DNA from: Heloderma charlesbogerti
Taxonomy: Eukaryota; Chordata; Lepidosauria; Squamata; Helodermatidae
DNA: 64,000 nt
Reading direction: 5' to 3'
Assembly (NCBI GenBank): GCA_026122225.1
Contig: JANEZZ010001678.1
Location: 868,001 to 932,000 of the forward strand
The translations under genes and the position numbers were made by a program. The notes below the pieces were generated by a model, which saw only the letters and a program-made list of their open reading frames with translations, was not told where the DNA came from and ran no database searches. Shown here one piece after another: positions 43,011 through 53,711 of the stretch; position 1 is the first letter of the stretch; each line of letters opens with the position of its first letter.

Positions 43011-43486
43011 ACAGGTAAGTCTGTTCTCAGATTCTGAAGCAGCATACAAAATGTCATTATGAACCTTTGGCAAGCTCAAGACTGAGGTATCTGTTTTGTT
43101 CCTTTGTAGCTGCAGAGCTGGGTGGGTTAAATCTCTAGCTGCCTTAAAAAAAAAAAAGAATGGGTGAATAGCACTTCCCAGGGTTGCATTCAGTCATTTC
43201 AACTGTGCAAATAAAACATTAAACCAAAGTCCATGAAACGGGTTTTCCGAGTGAGGAAATACATAGAATATATCCATGTTCTAAATTTGAATCTACAAAT
43301 ATACTAGCTACAGAAATGTAGGGAATTCTCTCTACACCATTTTAGCTTATTCAGCCTCTGCAGTATGTTATTCCTATCTCTCAAGTTACATTCCTTCTAT
43401 TTTTTTCCCCGCATTGGTATAACCATGAATCTGCAAACAATGTAGACAATAGATTTATCCTTTGTTCTCTCTCATTCTTTCTCTCT
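43011..43486. other. Former protocadherin upstream region, nothing recognised
   Basis: No CSE core (AACAGCG) is found here, unlike the other three upstream regions. Confidence 0.5.
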
Positions 43487-43764
43487 GACCCAGTTCACAT
43501 GAGTAAAACAGCCCACTGTGGCCAATGTGCCAGTGCATGTTGGTGGTCATTCTGAATATTCAATGCCCAGCCATAGCTTGTTGTGTCATGAGAACCCAGG
43601 CAGCAGGGATTGTGCAAGGGTTAAACAACCCTCACATAACCCAACAACAGATCATGGCCAGGTGTTGAATATGCAAATCCCACCCTGCACGTGCTGACAC
43701 ATGTCACAGTCCACCACGGCTTAAATAAGCCATGGGGACCTGTTTTGATTGTGTGAAGTGGGTC
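43487..43764. mobile_element. Small DNA MITE (278 bp)
   Basis: Imperfect inverted ends GACCCAGTTCACATGA and GTGTGAAGTGGGTC within a TCTCT-rich target, so an 8 bp duplication is possible but cannot be separated from the simple repeat. It resembles the 13333-13868 family in its (A/C)GTTCA(G/C)A termini. Confidence 0.5.
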
Positions 43765-45295
43765 TCTCTCTCTCTCTGGGCCCATCCACATATTTGCATG
43801 TCATGGATAAGATATGCTTTGCATATTTGTCTCTGTGTAAGAAAGGTTGTTCAACAACATTTTGGCCAGCAGGAATCGTAACAAAACATAAGCTGGTTTC
43901 TAAATTGCCATGCATGTTGTTCCTCTCACACATGACACATTATATATATATATGTATGTATGTATGTGTGTGTGATTTAGCAGAGCTTCTGCACTTTCCC
44001 AGAACTTTTATTCCTTACATATTCCAGCAGAAGAACATGAGAGACAAAAATGAGATAGATGTAACTAAGTCACAGGAGCTCAGCAATATGCTACGCCAGG
44101 CACACACAGGACCAGAAAAACATCAATGCTATTGAAGGAGCTCCAAGCTGGTGAGGTTAATTAGCCCCAGAATGCTTCCCAAGCCAACCACCCCTGAAGG
44201 GCTGAACATCTCTATCCTGGTGATAATTCAGATCACCCATCATTGGAAACCCCTGAATTGTCCTCCAACCAAGCATCCATCCAAGATCCTGACTTTTTTG
44301 ACATCACCATTAGCCAGATGCCAAACCCTCCTCCTGATAAATGGGATTGTCTCCTTTATGTAATTCTGCTGAACTGAGAGGGGTGTTTCTTAGAAATGCT
44401 AGGCTACTGGACGTTATTTATTAGTTTAAAATGTTTTCATGCTGCCCTTCATTCCTCATTTCCAGGGCAGTTCACAATATGATTTAGAACTTGATTAAAA
44501 AAAAAATAGAGGCCGCCTTATCAGCATAACAAATGCAATTTGAGCTGGAAAGCAGTCTAGATGGTCACTATAGTAAGGCAATCAAAACTGGATAGTGTCT
44601 TACAATGCTTTTCAATTATCTTTATATATTACCTTGAGGTATGGGAAGGAATACTTACTATTCTTATTGGTGGTATCCAAGAAAATGTTTGACCAACACT
44701 GTGGGAGTTTACTGGCTGATAGAGATTGTCAAAGTTTTTTTACTCTCCAATCCAGTTACTAAAGATTCTTATATTCCTTCCAAAGTAGACAACTAGACAA
44801 TTGGGAATTGTTTTTCTTTTTTCTTTTTAGAAAGCTTAATAATAATAGCAGGAAGGAACCAATTTTTAATCTAGTGCTGCAGTACTTCCATGGCTGGTGA
44901 ATTCTTAGTAGATTTGGGTTTGTAGGAGTAGTTTTAAAATAATGTAGCAAGAATGGTTTTTCATGTTCTTAAAAAACACAGTTTTTTTCTGTTGTGATTC
45001 AGATGTTGTTTGTTTTCATTGATGTTTCCTTAAAGTTATCAGAAACTCTGGAAAATCTACACAAAGCACACACACACACATGATGAGAGAGACTGAGAGA
45101 GAGGTCATGCTAAAAAAATATTTATTTCAGTTTATCTAGATTTTAAAACATTTTATTTTATTGCCTGTTATCAAAGGGAAGGAAACTGAAGTGAGGAGGA
45201 GTAAGGGTCTGCACTCTTTCTTTCTTTTTTTAAAAAAGAAAACATACTACTGATAATAATGTTACCAGCCATTTGTAGCACGAAAGTGTAAGTAA
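43765..45295. other. Intergenic, simple repeats only
   Basis: TA/TG microsatellite at about 43942-43972 and a CA run at about 45064-45080. A weak L2-like tail in reverse lies near 44410-44510. No gene is recognised. Confidence 0.45.
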
Positions 45296-45555
45296 GTGAA
45301 GCCTTCTTTTTAGAAGAATTCAGCAGAGAGTAGGGTGTTGATAGCAGGGACAGGCTCCACTTGAACCAAAATGGAACAGATTGCTGGCACTAAACATAAA
45401 AAGGGTGGCAGAGCAGCTTTTAAACTAAACCCTGGGGGAAAGCCAACAGGAGCTGGGAAGCTTCGGTTCGCGTTAAATCTTCCCAAAGGGATGAAGACGA
45501 AAATGTTTTTGATTGCCCAAATGTAGAAGGGAAGGAAATAGGCCAGGAGAATATA

Positions 45556-45895
45556 AAAAGGTAAAGGTGTCCCCAACCAGTTGTGTCCGACTCTAGGGTG
45601 TGGTGCTCATCTCCATTTCTAAGCCGAAGAGCCAGCGCTGTCCGAAGACGCATCCGTGGTCATGTGGCCGGCATGACTGAACACTGAGGTGCATGGAACG
45701 CTGTTACCTTTCCCACTGAAACGGTGCCTATTTATCTACTTGCAATTTCTTGCTTTCGAACTGCTAGGTTGGCAGAAGCTGGGACTGAAGACGGGAGCTC
45801 ACTCTGTCACGCAGCACTTGGGTCTCAAACTGCTGTCCTGCCGACCTTCCGGTCTGCAGTTCAGCATCTTAACCACTAAGCCACCACGGCCCCAT
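45556..45895 (-). mobile_element. Sauria SINE
   Basis: On the minus strand: a tRNA-like head with A box-like GTGGCTTAGTGG and a B box region (GTTTGAGACCC), the diagnostic body (GAGCTCCCGTC ... CCAGCTTCTGCCAACCTAGC ... GTTCCATGC ... CATGCCGGCCACATGACCAC) and a Bov-B-like end with ACCTTTACC. Target duplication CAGGAGAATATA at 45544-45555 and 45896-45907. Sauria SINEs are restricted to squamates and are mobilised by Bov-B. Confidence 0.92.
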
Positions 45896-46274
45896 CAGGA
45901 GAATATAGTAGAACATAATAGCCAATCAAAGGGGGCAACGTCCCATAGCAAAAGATGCACACAGCAGAGGCATCTGGGGAAGGATATCACGTATAGGTGT
46001 TTCTATGCAAATGCTAGAAGCCTCCGCGCTCAAATGGGAGAGTCGGAGTGCTTGATTTTAAAGGAAAACCTAGATATAGTGGGCATTACAGAAACCTGGT
46101 AGAGCGGAGAGAACCAGTGGGATATGGTCATCTCTGGATATAAACTCTACAGGAAGGACAGGGAAGGGCTTACTGGAGGAGGTGTTGCCCTGTATGTCAA
46201 AGAGGGCATAGTGTCGAGCGGACTAGAACACCTAAGAGGGGTAGGCTCTTCTACAGAAGCTCTGTCGGTGACAA

Positions 46275-48137
46275 TGTTGTTGTTGTTCAGTCGTTAAGTC
46301 ATGTCCGACTCTTTGTGACCCCATGGACCATAGCACGCCAGGCCTTCCTGTCCTCCGCTCTCTCCCGGAGTGTGCTCAGTTTCATATTCATTGCATCGGT
46401 GATGCTGTCTAGCCATCTCATCCTCTGCTGTCCCCTTCTCCTTTTGCCTTCAGTCTTTCCCAGCATCAGGGTCTTTTCCAGGGAGTTTTCTCTTCACATT
46501 AGGTGGCCAAAATATTTGAGCTTCAGCTTCAGTATCTGTCCTTCCAATGAGCACTCAGGGTTGATTTCCTTTAGGATTGACTGATTTGACCTCCTTGCAG
46601 TCCAGGGGACTCGTAAGAGTCTTCTCCAGCACCACAGTTCGAAAGCATCAATTCTTCGGCGCTCAGCCTTCCTTATAGTCCAGCTCTCACAGCCATACAT
46701 TACTACTGGGAAAACCATAGCTTTGATTAGACGGACCTTTGTCGGCAAGGTAATGTCTCTGCCTCTTATTATGCTGTCTAGGTTTGCCATAGCTTTCCTC
46801 CCCAGGAGCAAGTGTCTTTTAATTTCATGGCTACAGTCACCATCTGCAGTGATCTTGGAGCCCAAGAAAATAAAATCTGTCACTGATTCCATTTCTTCCC
46901 CTTCTATATGCCAGGAAGTGATATGGCCAGATGCCATGACCTTAGTTTTTTAATGTTGAGTTTCAAACCAGCTTTTGCACTCTCCACTTTTACCCTCAAC
47001 AAGAGGCTCTTTAGATCTTCTTCGCTTTCTGCCATTAGGGTGGTATCGTCTGCGTATCTGAGGTTGTTGATAATTCTCCCGGAAATCTTAATTCTGACCT
47101 GTGATTCATCCAACCCAGCATTTCTCATGATGTACTCTGCATATAAGTTAAATAAGCAGGGCAACAATATGCAGCCTTGTCGTACTCCTTTCCCAATTTT
47201 GAACCACTCGGTTGTTCCATGTCTGGTTCTTACTGTTGCTTCTTGGCCCTTGTACAGGTTTCTCAGGAGACAGATAAGGTGGTCTGGTACTCCCATCTCT
47301 TTCAGAATTTGCCAGAGTTTGTTGTGATCCACACAATCAAAGGCTTTAGCGTAGTCAATGAAGCAGAAATAGACGTTTTTCTGGAATTCTCTTGCTTTCT
47401 CCATGATCCAGTGAATGTTGGTGATTTGATCTCTAGTTCCTCTGCCTCTTTGAAACGCAGCTTGTACTTCTGGTAGTTCTCGGTTCACATACTGCTGAAG
47501 CCTAGCTTGTAGGATTTTGAGCATAACCTTGCTTTTCCCACCCTTTTATTGACTATGTTTGCTACTCCATTTCTTCTAAGGGATTCTTGCCCACAGTAGT
47601 AGATATAATGGTCACCTGAATTAAATTCACCCATGCTTGTCCATTTTAGTTCGCTGATTCCCAAGATGTCAATGTTCAATCTTGCCATCTCATGTCTGAC
47701 CACCTCCAGCTTACCTTGATTCATTGATCTTAAATTCCAGGTTCCTAAACAATATTGTTCTTTACAGCATCGGATTTTCTTTTCACCACCAGACACATCC
47801 ACAGCTGAGTGTCCTTTCGGCTTTGGCCCAGCTGCTTCACTCTTTCTGGCGCTACTTGGAAATTCCCTCTGCTCTTTCCCAGTAGTATATTGGACACCTT
47901 CCGACCTGAGGGGCTCATCTTCTGGCATCATATCTTTTAGCCTTGTGATACGTTCCATGGGGTTTTCTTGGCAAGAATACTGGAGCGGGTTGCCATTTCC
48001 TTCTCCAGTGGACCACATTTTTTCAGAACTCTCCGCCATGACCTGTCCATCTTGGGTGGCCCTGCACGGCATAGCTTATGGCTTCACTGAGTTACACAAG
48101 CCCCTTTGCCACAACAAGGCAGTGATCCATGAAGGGG
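46275..48137 (-). mobile_element. Bov-B (RTE) LINE with internal deletion
   Basis: Complete 5' and 3' ends on the minus strand with an 11 bp target duplication GTCGGTGACAA (46264-46274 and 48138-48148). The 5' part encodes the N-terminus and early EN (48072-47545). At about 47540 it jumps from VNKRVGKA directly to KVMLKILQARL of the RT, so the rest of EN and the first RT blocks are deleted. RT continues to the Bov-B 3' end at 46275 (ACTGAACAACAAC in sense). Confidence 0.92.
46494..48072 (-). pseudogene. Bov-B ORF2 with EN/RT deletion
   Basis: Bov-B ORF2 encodes EN and RT that mobilise itself and Bov-B-tailed SINEs. Seen here: the PLQYSCQENPMERI start region, TWNLRSMNQGKLEVV and LNIDILGISELKW (EN N-terminus), the deletion, FCFIDYAKAFDCVDH (motif A), GVRQGCILLPCLFN, LRYADDTTLMAE (YADD box), and the thumb with MVFPVVMYGCESWTI and AFELWCWRRLLRVPWTARR near the C-terminus. 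A frame change near 46904-46937 adds to the deletion. Confidence 0.9.
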
Positions 48138-49775
48138 GTCGGTGACAAAAACAATACCAGGCTCCAAAACTAATTTAGTGCTAGTAACATGCTATCATCC
48201 CCCAGACCAGAATGCTCAGAGTGACCTTGAGATGGAAAACAAAATCAGGGAGGCCTCCAAACACGGAAATGCTGTAATAATGGGCGACCTCAGTTACCAC
48301 CACATTGATTGGATACATGCATGTTCCAGCCATGAGAAAGAGGTTAAATTTCTAGATGCCCTAAATGATTGTGCCCTAGAACAGTTGGTCATGGAACCAA
48401 TCAGAGGGGAGGCAACCTTGGATTTAATCCTAAGTGGTGTCGCCCAGGACCTGGTACGAGATGTAAATGTTGCTGAACCACTTGGAAACAGTGATCACAG
48501 TGCTATCAGATTAATATACATATATTTAAGTGAAAAATTGCCCAGGAAGTCCAACACAATCAAATTTGACTTCAAAAGAGGAAACTTCTCTTAAATGAGG
48601 GAACTGGTGAAACGGTAGCTAAAAGGGGGTGTCAAAATGATGAAATCCCTTCAAAATGCATGGAGAGTACTCAAAACCACAATAATAGAAGTCCAACTGA
48701 AATGTATACTACAGGTTAGGAAAGGTAGCACCAAGTCCAAAAGGTTGCCGGCATGGTTAACGAGCAGTATTAAGGGAGCTATTAGAGAAAAGAGAGCTTC
48801 CTTCAGAAAATGGAAGTCTAGCCCAAGTGAGGAAAACAAAAGAGAGCACAAGCTTGCACAAAGATGATGCAAGCAGACAATAAGAGATGCAAAAAATCAT
48901 TTTGAAGAGCATATAGCTAACAACATCAAGGCCAACAATAAAGAATTCTTTAAATATATCAGGAGCAGAAAACCAGCTAGGGAGGCAGTTGGGCCACTGG
49001 ATGACAATGGAGTTAAAGGAGTACTGAAGGAGGACAAGGAGATTGCGGAGAAGTTGGATGAATTCTCTTCATCCGTCTTCACTGCAGAAGATATAGGACA
49101 GATACCTGTGCCTGAATTGATATTTTCAGGAAGGGAGTCTGAGGAACTGAGGCAAATAGTGGTGACAAAAGATGATGTTCTCAATCTTATTGATAGATGG
49201 AAAGCAATTAAATCACCGGGCCAAGATGGTATCCATCCTAGAGTTCTCAAAGAACTCAAATATGAAATTGCTGATCTTCTAACCAAAATACACAACATAA
49301 GATGTCCCTAAGATCAGTCTCTACCAGAGGACTGGAAGATGGCCAATGTAACACCAATTTTCAAAAAGAGATCCAGGGGAGACCTGGGAAATTACAGGCC
49401 AGTTAGCTTAACGTCTGTTCTAGGTAAATTGGTTGAAGGAATTATTAAAGATAAAATTAGTAAGCATATAGAAGGGCAACCCCTGCTGAAAAAGAATCAA
49501 CACACCTTCCGCAAAGGTAAGTCCTGCCTCACTAACCTTTTAGAGTTCTTTGAGAGTGTCAGTCAACATGTAGACAGGGGTGATCTGGCAGACATTGTTT
49601 ACTTGGACTTCCAAAAGGCTTTTGACAAAGTCCCTCACCAAAGACTCCTGAGCAAACTTAGCAGTCATGGAATAAGAGGACGGGTCCTCTTATGGATGAG
49701 TAAGTGGTTAAAGATCAGAAAGCAGAGAGTAGGAATAAATGGTAAATTCTCCCACTGGAGGGAAGTGGTGTCCTA

Positions 49776-50582
49776 GAGCCTGTGAGGTGCCACTCTGGGG
49801 GAGCTGACCTCCTTGCTGCTGCCACTGCTGCCCACTTGCTTGACTTCCCCCACTGTGCCCAATGCACATCCCTGCCCAGAGGCCTCCTATCCCCGCTCAT
49901 TGATGCAGAGAGGGCAGGTGAACAGGCAACAGCAAGGAGGAAGTGCGGCAGGTGCAGGGGACTCCAGGATTGGCAGCGGCCCCCTTGCAGGAACACGGGC
50001 CTCGGCAGCTGCCCAGCCACGCTGGCACCCAGGGCTGAAACAAGGACTTACCAAGAACAATGGACACTCATGGATACACCCAGCCCAGCAACAAGTGCAG
50101 GTGCCATGTATTCTGGGAATAAGTGTCATTTTATGTATGTATGTATGTATTTATTTATTTTAGAAACCTTAATGCTATCTTTCAAAAGGTTCAAAAGGTT
50201 TTGCCAGGCAGCTCACAGTAAAACAACAACAGCACTTTAAACAAAGAATAATGCAATTATAATACTGTAGCAAGAACTCTTATCTTCAAAGACTTATTTA
50301 TACCTCCTCCTTATCAATTACTTGCATGGATAAGCCCTTGTAAATGAGGTGCAAATCCATCTGGCACAAATAACTATCATTCAGAACCACATTTAAGCCT
50401 CTTGCAGCTCAGAGCCTGCATGCAGATTTACAGACCATCTTGAACTCAACCTGTTTTTGCTTTGCACACCTTAAAATGTCTTTCAAACGTAACCTTAGAA
50501 AATGAAACTCAACTGTTCAGTTTTCTGTCTTTCTTTATCAGTGCTTGGATCTTCCAAAGTAAATAAAGGACTCAATTTATCA
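49776..50582. other. Non-coding, origin unclear
   Basis: 49776-50140 is GC-rich and repeat-like but not assigned. At 50125-50165 a GTAT/TTTA simple repeat precedes an L2-like reverse tail (GGCAGCTCACAG). No gene. Confidence 0.4.
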
Positions 50583-50803
50583 GAAGCTAGTTGAGGTGAG
50601 AAAGTATCTGTACAACTTCCAACTGGAAAAATAATTTTACTCCTTTGGGAGCATGTGGTAACTGAATCCTCATGGCAGTAAGAGCATAGAAAAGCTCAGA
50701 CACCATCAATGCCTACAAATTGTGAAGCTGGAACTCCACTGCAAACCCCATTTCCCGAGTCATATAGTTTCTCCACCTGTAAAGTCTGGGTGCCAGTAAC
50801 ACT
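50583..50803 (-). pseudogene. PCDHG: Protocadherin gamma cytoplasmic-segment remnant
   Basis: Minus strand: encodes APRLYRWRNYMTRE (just after the membrane segment), then degenerate FVGIDGV and SYCHE-like blocks, a CPIGS-like block and a QQLASDK-like end, with stops. Everything upstream (ectodomain and membrane segment) is missing. At 50803/50804 it is fused to the intron downstream of the intact exon at 51014-53521. Confidence 0.75.
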
Positions 50804-51013
50804 TCACCAGTTATGAAGAAGACAGTTAATGACTCCAAAACATTTTACCTCTTTACATCTTAATTTTAAGAAGAATAAAAAGTCCCCATCTAGACTTCAT
50901 GATTAAAAAACTTCATTTAATGAAATTTTGTAAACATGAAGCCTGTCTATGGATAAAGAATTGGCTTTATTAACTTTAAAATAAATCAGAAATACTGAAA
51001 TGTACATGCTCAC
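50804..51013 (-). other. Intron downstream of the intact exon, homogenised with 8601-8814
   Basis: By eye nearly identical to 8601-8814, with small indels and substitutions. The match begins abruptly at TTCACCAGTTATGAAG. Confidence 0.75.
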
Positions 51014-51016
51014 CTG
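51008..51016 (-). other. Splice donor of variable exon
   Basis: CAG|GTGAGC on the minus strand after ...AAVFQ, phase 0, as at 8809-8817. Confidence 0.85.
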
Positions 51017-53521
51017 AAAAACTGCTGCCCCTTCCTTAATGGTGCTAGAGTCACCTGTTGTTATCCAAGGATCTGGCTTATCAGGAGCCTGCTGTGGTGT
51101 CAGCGAATTTGTACAGCTTCCAATCGGACAAAGAATTTGGCTTTTCCGAGAGCCTGAAGTCAATGAAACCTCATGGCAATAAGACTGAAGAAATGCTCGA
51201 ACTCCATCAATGCCCACAAACTGTGGGACTGGAACACCATTGAAATTCACACTTCCATTGTCACACAGCTGTGAGGTTCTCCACCTGTGAAGTCTGAGTG
51301 CCAATAACATGAGGAGGAAGGTGAAGAACAAGCAGGAGACAAAAGCCACTGCAATCACCAGGTAGAAGGTGAGGTCAGTCTGGGGGTCTGCAGGAGCTGA
51401 GATGCTGCTGAGATCTGAGAGGATTTCAGGGATGCTGTCAGCCAGCACCACAGTGACGGTGACTGAGGTGAAGAGGGGTGGCTGCCCATTGTCCCTCACT
51501 AAGACCACCAGGCTTTGCTTGAGGGCGTCTTTCTCCAGAAAGAACCGGGCTGTCCTGATCTCTCCGGTGTGGAGCCCCACGGTGAAGAGCCCTGGCTCCG
51601 TGGCCTTGGTCAGCTGGTAGGAGAGCCAGGCATTCTGGCCGGAATCCGCGTCCACTGCCACCACCTTCGTGACCAGGTAACCCGGCTCAGAGGAGCGAGG
51701 GGCCAGTTCTATCCCAGTGGAGCCATCGGAGGGAGGTGCTGGGTACAAGATTTCTGGAGCGTTGTCATTCTGGTCCAGGATGAAGAGAGTCACTGAGACG
51801 TTGGAGCTGAGTGATGGGGAGCCTCCATCCTGAGCCTTAACCTGGAGCTGGATCTCCCGAAAGTCTTCATAATCAAAGGAGGTCAAGGCATAGACAACCC
51901 CAGTCTCAGAGTTAATGGAGAGGTAGGAAGAAAGGAAGGAATTTCTCACTACAACCTTAGGCACAATTATCTGTGAGGAAGTCCCACTGAACTCAGTGAG
52001 ATTTATGTCTGAATAAACTTGCACAGGATTTTGCTGCACCATTTCCCTTTCAATGATAGAATAAGTTATTCTCCCATTTTCCCCACAATCAGGGTCATGT
52101 GCTTTCAAAACTGTAACAAAATCACCTCGGTTATTATTTTCCTCAATATAAAAAATGAAGGTTGCAGTTTTAAAGGTGGGTGGGTTGTCATTTTCATCTA
52201 ATATTTCTAATGGGAAGTATGCAGTTGTTGAGAGAGAAGGAATCCCTCGGTCACTTGCTATGATTGTGATGTTGTATCCTGAGACCTTCTCCCTGTCAAG
52301 GAGACTTGCAATCTCCAAACTGTAGTAACTGTCAAATGATTTCTTCAGCAGAAATGGAAGGCTTCCTGGGAGCAAACATGTGATTTCTCCATTTTCCCCA
52401 TCATCTCTGTCATTTATATTTATAAGGCCTATAACACTTCCTGGAGAAGAGCTTTCTACAACCTTGCTGAAAAGTGATGTAATTGTGATCTCTGGTGCAT
52501 TATCATTTGCATCCGTGATTCGTATTACTACTCTGGCTCGAGTAGACAGTCCAGCCCCATCTTGAGCTTGTACTTCCATTTCATGTAATTTGGAATCTTC
52601 ATAGTCCATATTCCCAGTGACTAATATTTGCCCTGTAGCAGGATCCAAGTGGAATGTTTTGGAAGCTTTCTCTGAAATTTTTCTGAATGAATACATTACC
52701 TTCGAATTTATTCCCTCATCCAGGTCAGTTGCATTCAGTGTTAGCACTTGGGACCCTTTAAGGATGTTTTCAACAATATTCACTTCATACAGAGACTGAC
52801 TAAAAATAGGAGCATTGTCATTCACATCTGTAACAGTAACACGGATCCGCACCATACCAGACCTCACTGGTTCTCCTTTGTCAGCAGCGGTGAGAATCAG
52901 CGGATGCATTTTCTGTTCTTCTCGATCTAATAACTGTTCAAGGACCAGTTCTGCATATTTGACTCCATCAACTCCAGGCTGCACATCCAGAGAAAAGTGT
53001 TTGTTATTACTGAGTTGGTAGCTCTGGAGAGAATTGGTCCCCAGATCTGGATCCTGAGCTTCTGGTAAAAGAAATCGTGCCCCGAGACCCAAGTTTTCGG
53101 CAATTTTTAATTCCAGCTCTTCTATAGGGAAGGTAGGTGAGTTGTCATTAATATCTGCTATTTCAACTTTAATCATAAAAAACTTCACCTTATCCTTGAC
53201 AAGAATTTCCAAATTTAACAGACATCTCTCCATCTGGTGGCAAATCTGCTCCCTGTCAATTACTTCATTGACAAGCAAATGACCATTTCTCAAATCAAGT
53301 GCAAAATATTGCTTCATACCTCTGGAAATTATCCGGGCTTCACCACTTGACAACTCCTTTATATCCAGTCCAAAATCCCTTGCAATATCTCCAACAAAAG
53401 ACCCTTTCTCCATTTCCTCAGGAATTAAGTAGCGTATTTGCCCAGAAGCTACCTCCCAGACAGTGACCACCACAAAGCAAAGTAGAATTCTCTTTTGAGA
53501 GCATAGCCTTCTTCCATCCAT
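51014..53521 (-). CDS. PCDHG: Protocadherin gamma variable exon (intact, 836 codons) with EC5 insertion
   Basis: Homophilic neuronal adhesion receptor exon. Signal peptide 1-27. Cadherin repeats end at DINDNSPTF (131), DVNDNAPIF (240), DANDNAP (343), DENDNPPTF (450), DQNDNAPEI (591) and about 711. CX5C in EC1 is C94-C100. The transmembrane segment is about 719-742 and the cytoplasmic variable part ends at 836 with AAVFQ and the donor. EC5 has about 31 residues (about 495-525) absent from the paralogue at 8815-11229, between SIIE and SSYLSINSE; the DNA there resembles a short MITE and adds an NLT sequon at 507-509. From SSYLSINSE onward it is nearly identical to that paralogue, whereas EC1-EC4 are strongly diverged. 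The frame past the donor is intron. The CSE is about 170 bp upstream. Confidence 0.93.
51960..52040. mobile_element. MITE-derived segment inside protocadherin EC5
   Basis: Begins after TTA with GGCACAATTATCT, has the core GGAAGTCCCACTGAACT (51977-51993) and ends GCACAGGATTTTGCTGC. Compare the MITE at 11691-11776 (GGAAGTAAATCCCACTGAACT core split by three bases, end GCATAGGACTGCAGCC) and the termini at 38491-38623. About 70-80 bp can be aligned by eye. Confidence 0.7.
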
Positions 53522-53680
53522 TTCCAGATAAACACTGTCAGTTTGCTGTGATGTTGTATAAAGGCTCTGAAGACTGCCTAAATTATTGTTGTTGCATATC
53601 TAGAAATGGAGAATGCAGATCTGAGCTTTGTGTATTCTCTGTTGATTGAAAGCCAAGAAGGAATTTGTTCTCAGTCTTAT

Positions 53681-53711
53681 GAGCAAACAGCGACACTCAG
53701 AGCTTCAACCA
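53681..53711 (-). promoter_or_regulatory. Protocadherin promoter CSE
   Basis: Core CGCTGTT on the minus strand with the TGGTTGAAG block, about 165 bp upstream of the ATG at 53521. It aligns base for base over 31 positions with the elements at 11411 and 24785. Confidence 0.75.

Larger units (their letters stand above)
45296..49775 (+). mobile_element. CR1 LINE, split by Sauria SINE and Bov-B
   Basis: Plus-strand CR1. 45296-45555 is an ORF1 end, 45908-46274 and 48138-49310 give the endonuclease and linker, and 49339-49775 the RT. Insertions are a Sauria SINE (45556-45895) and a Bov-B (46275-48137). The copy stops at 49775 in the RT, before the YADD-type box, so it is 3' truncated, unusual for CR1. 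Confidence 0.85.
45908..49776 (+). pseudogene. CR1 ORF2 (EN and RT), interrupted
   Basis: Blocks: YANARSLRAQMGESECLI and VGITETW (45998-46100), then CYHPPD, VIMGDLSYHHIDW (GDFN changed to GDLS), LDLILSG, and GNSDHSAIRL (48490 region). 49054-49311 holds the linker with SPGQDGIHPRVLKEL, and 49339-49776 holds VTPIFKKRSRGDLGNYRPVSLTS, the TFRKGKSCLTNLL block and VYLDFQKAFDKVPH. A Bov-B splits the EN; stops occur after ETW and near 48594 and 49311. Confidence 0.85.

Noticed and set aside
41490..50803. The EC1-EC4 remnant (41490-43010) and the tail fragment (50583-50803) as halves of one exon
   Set aside because: On the minus strand the tail lies upstream of the EC1-EC4 remnant, the wrong order for one exon without an extra rearrangement.
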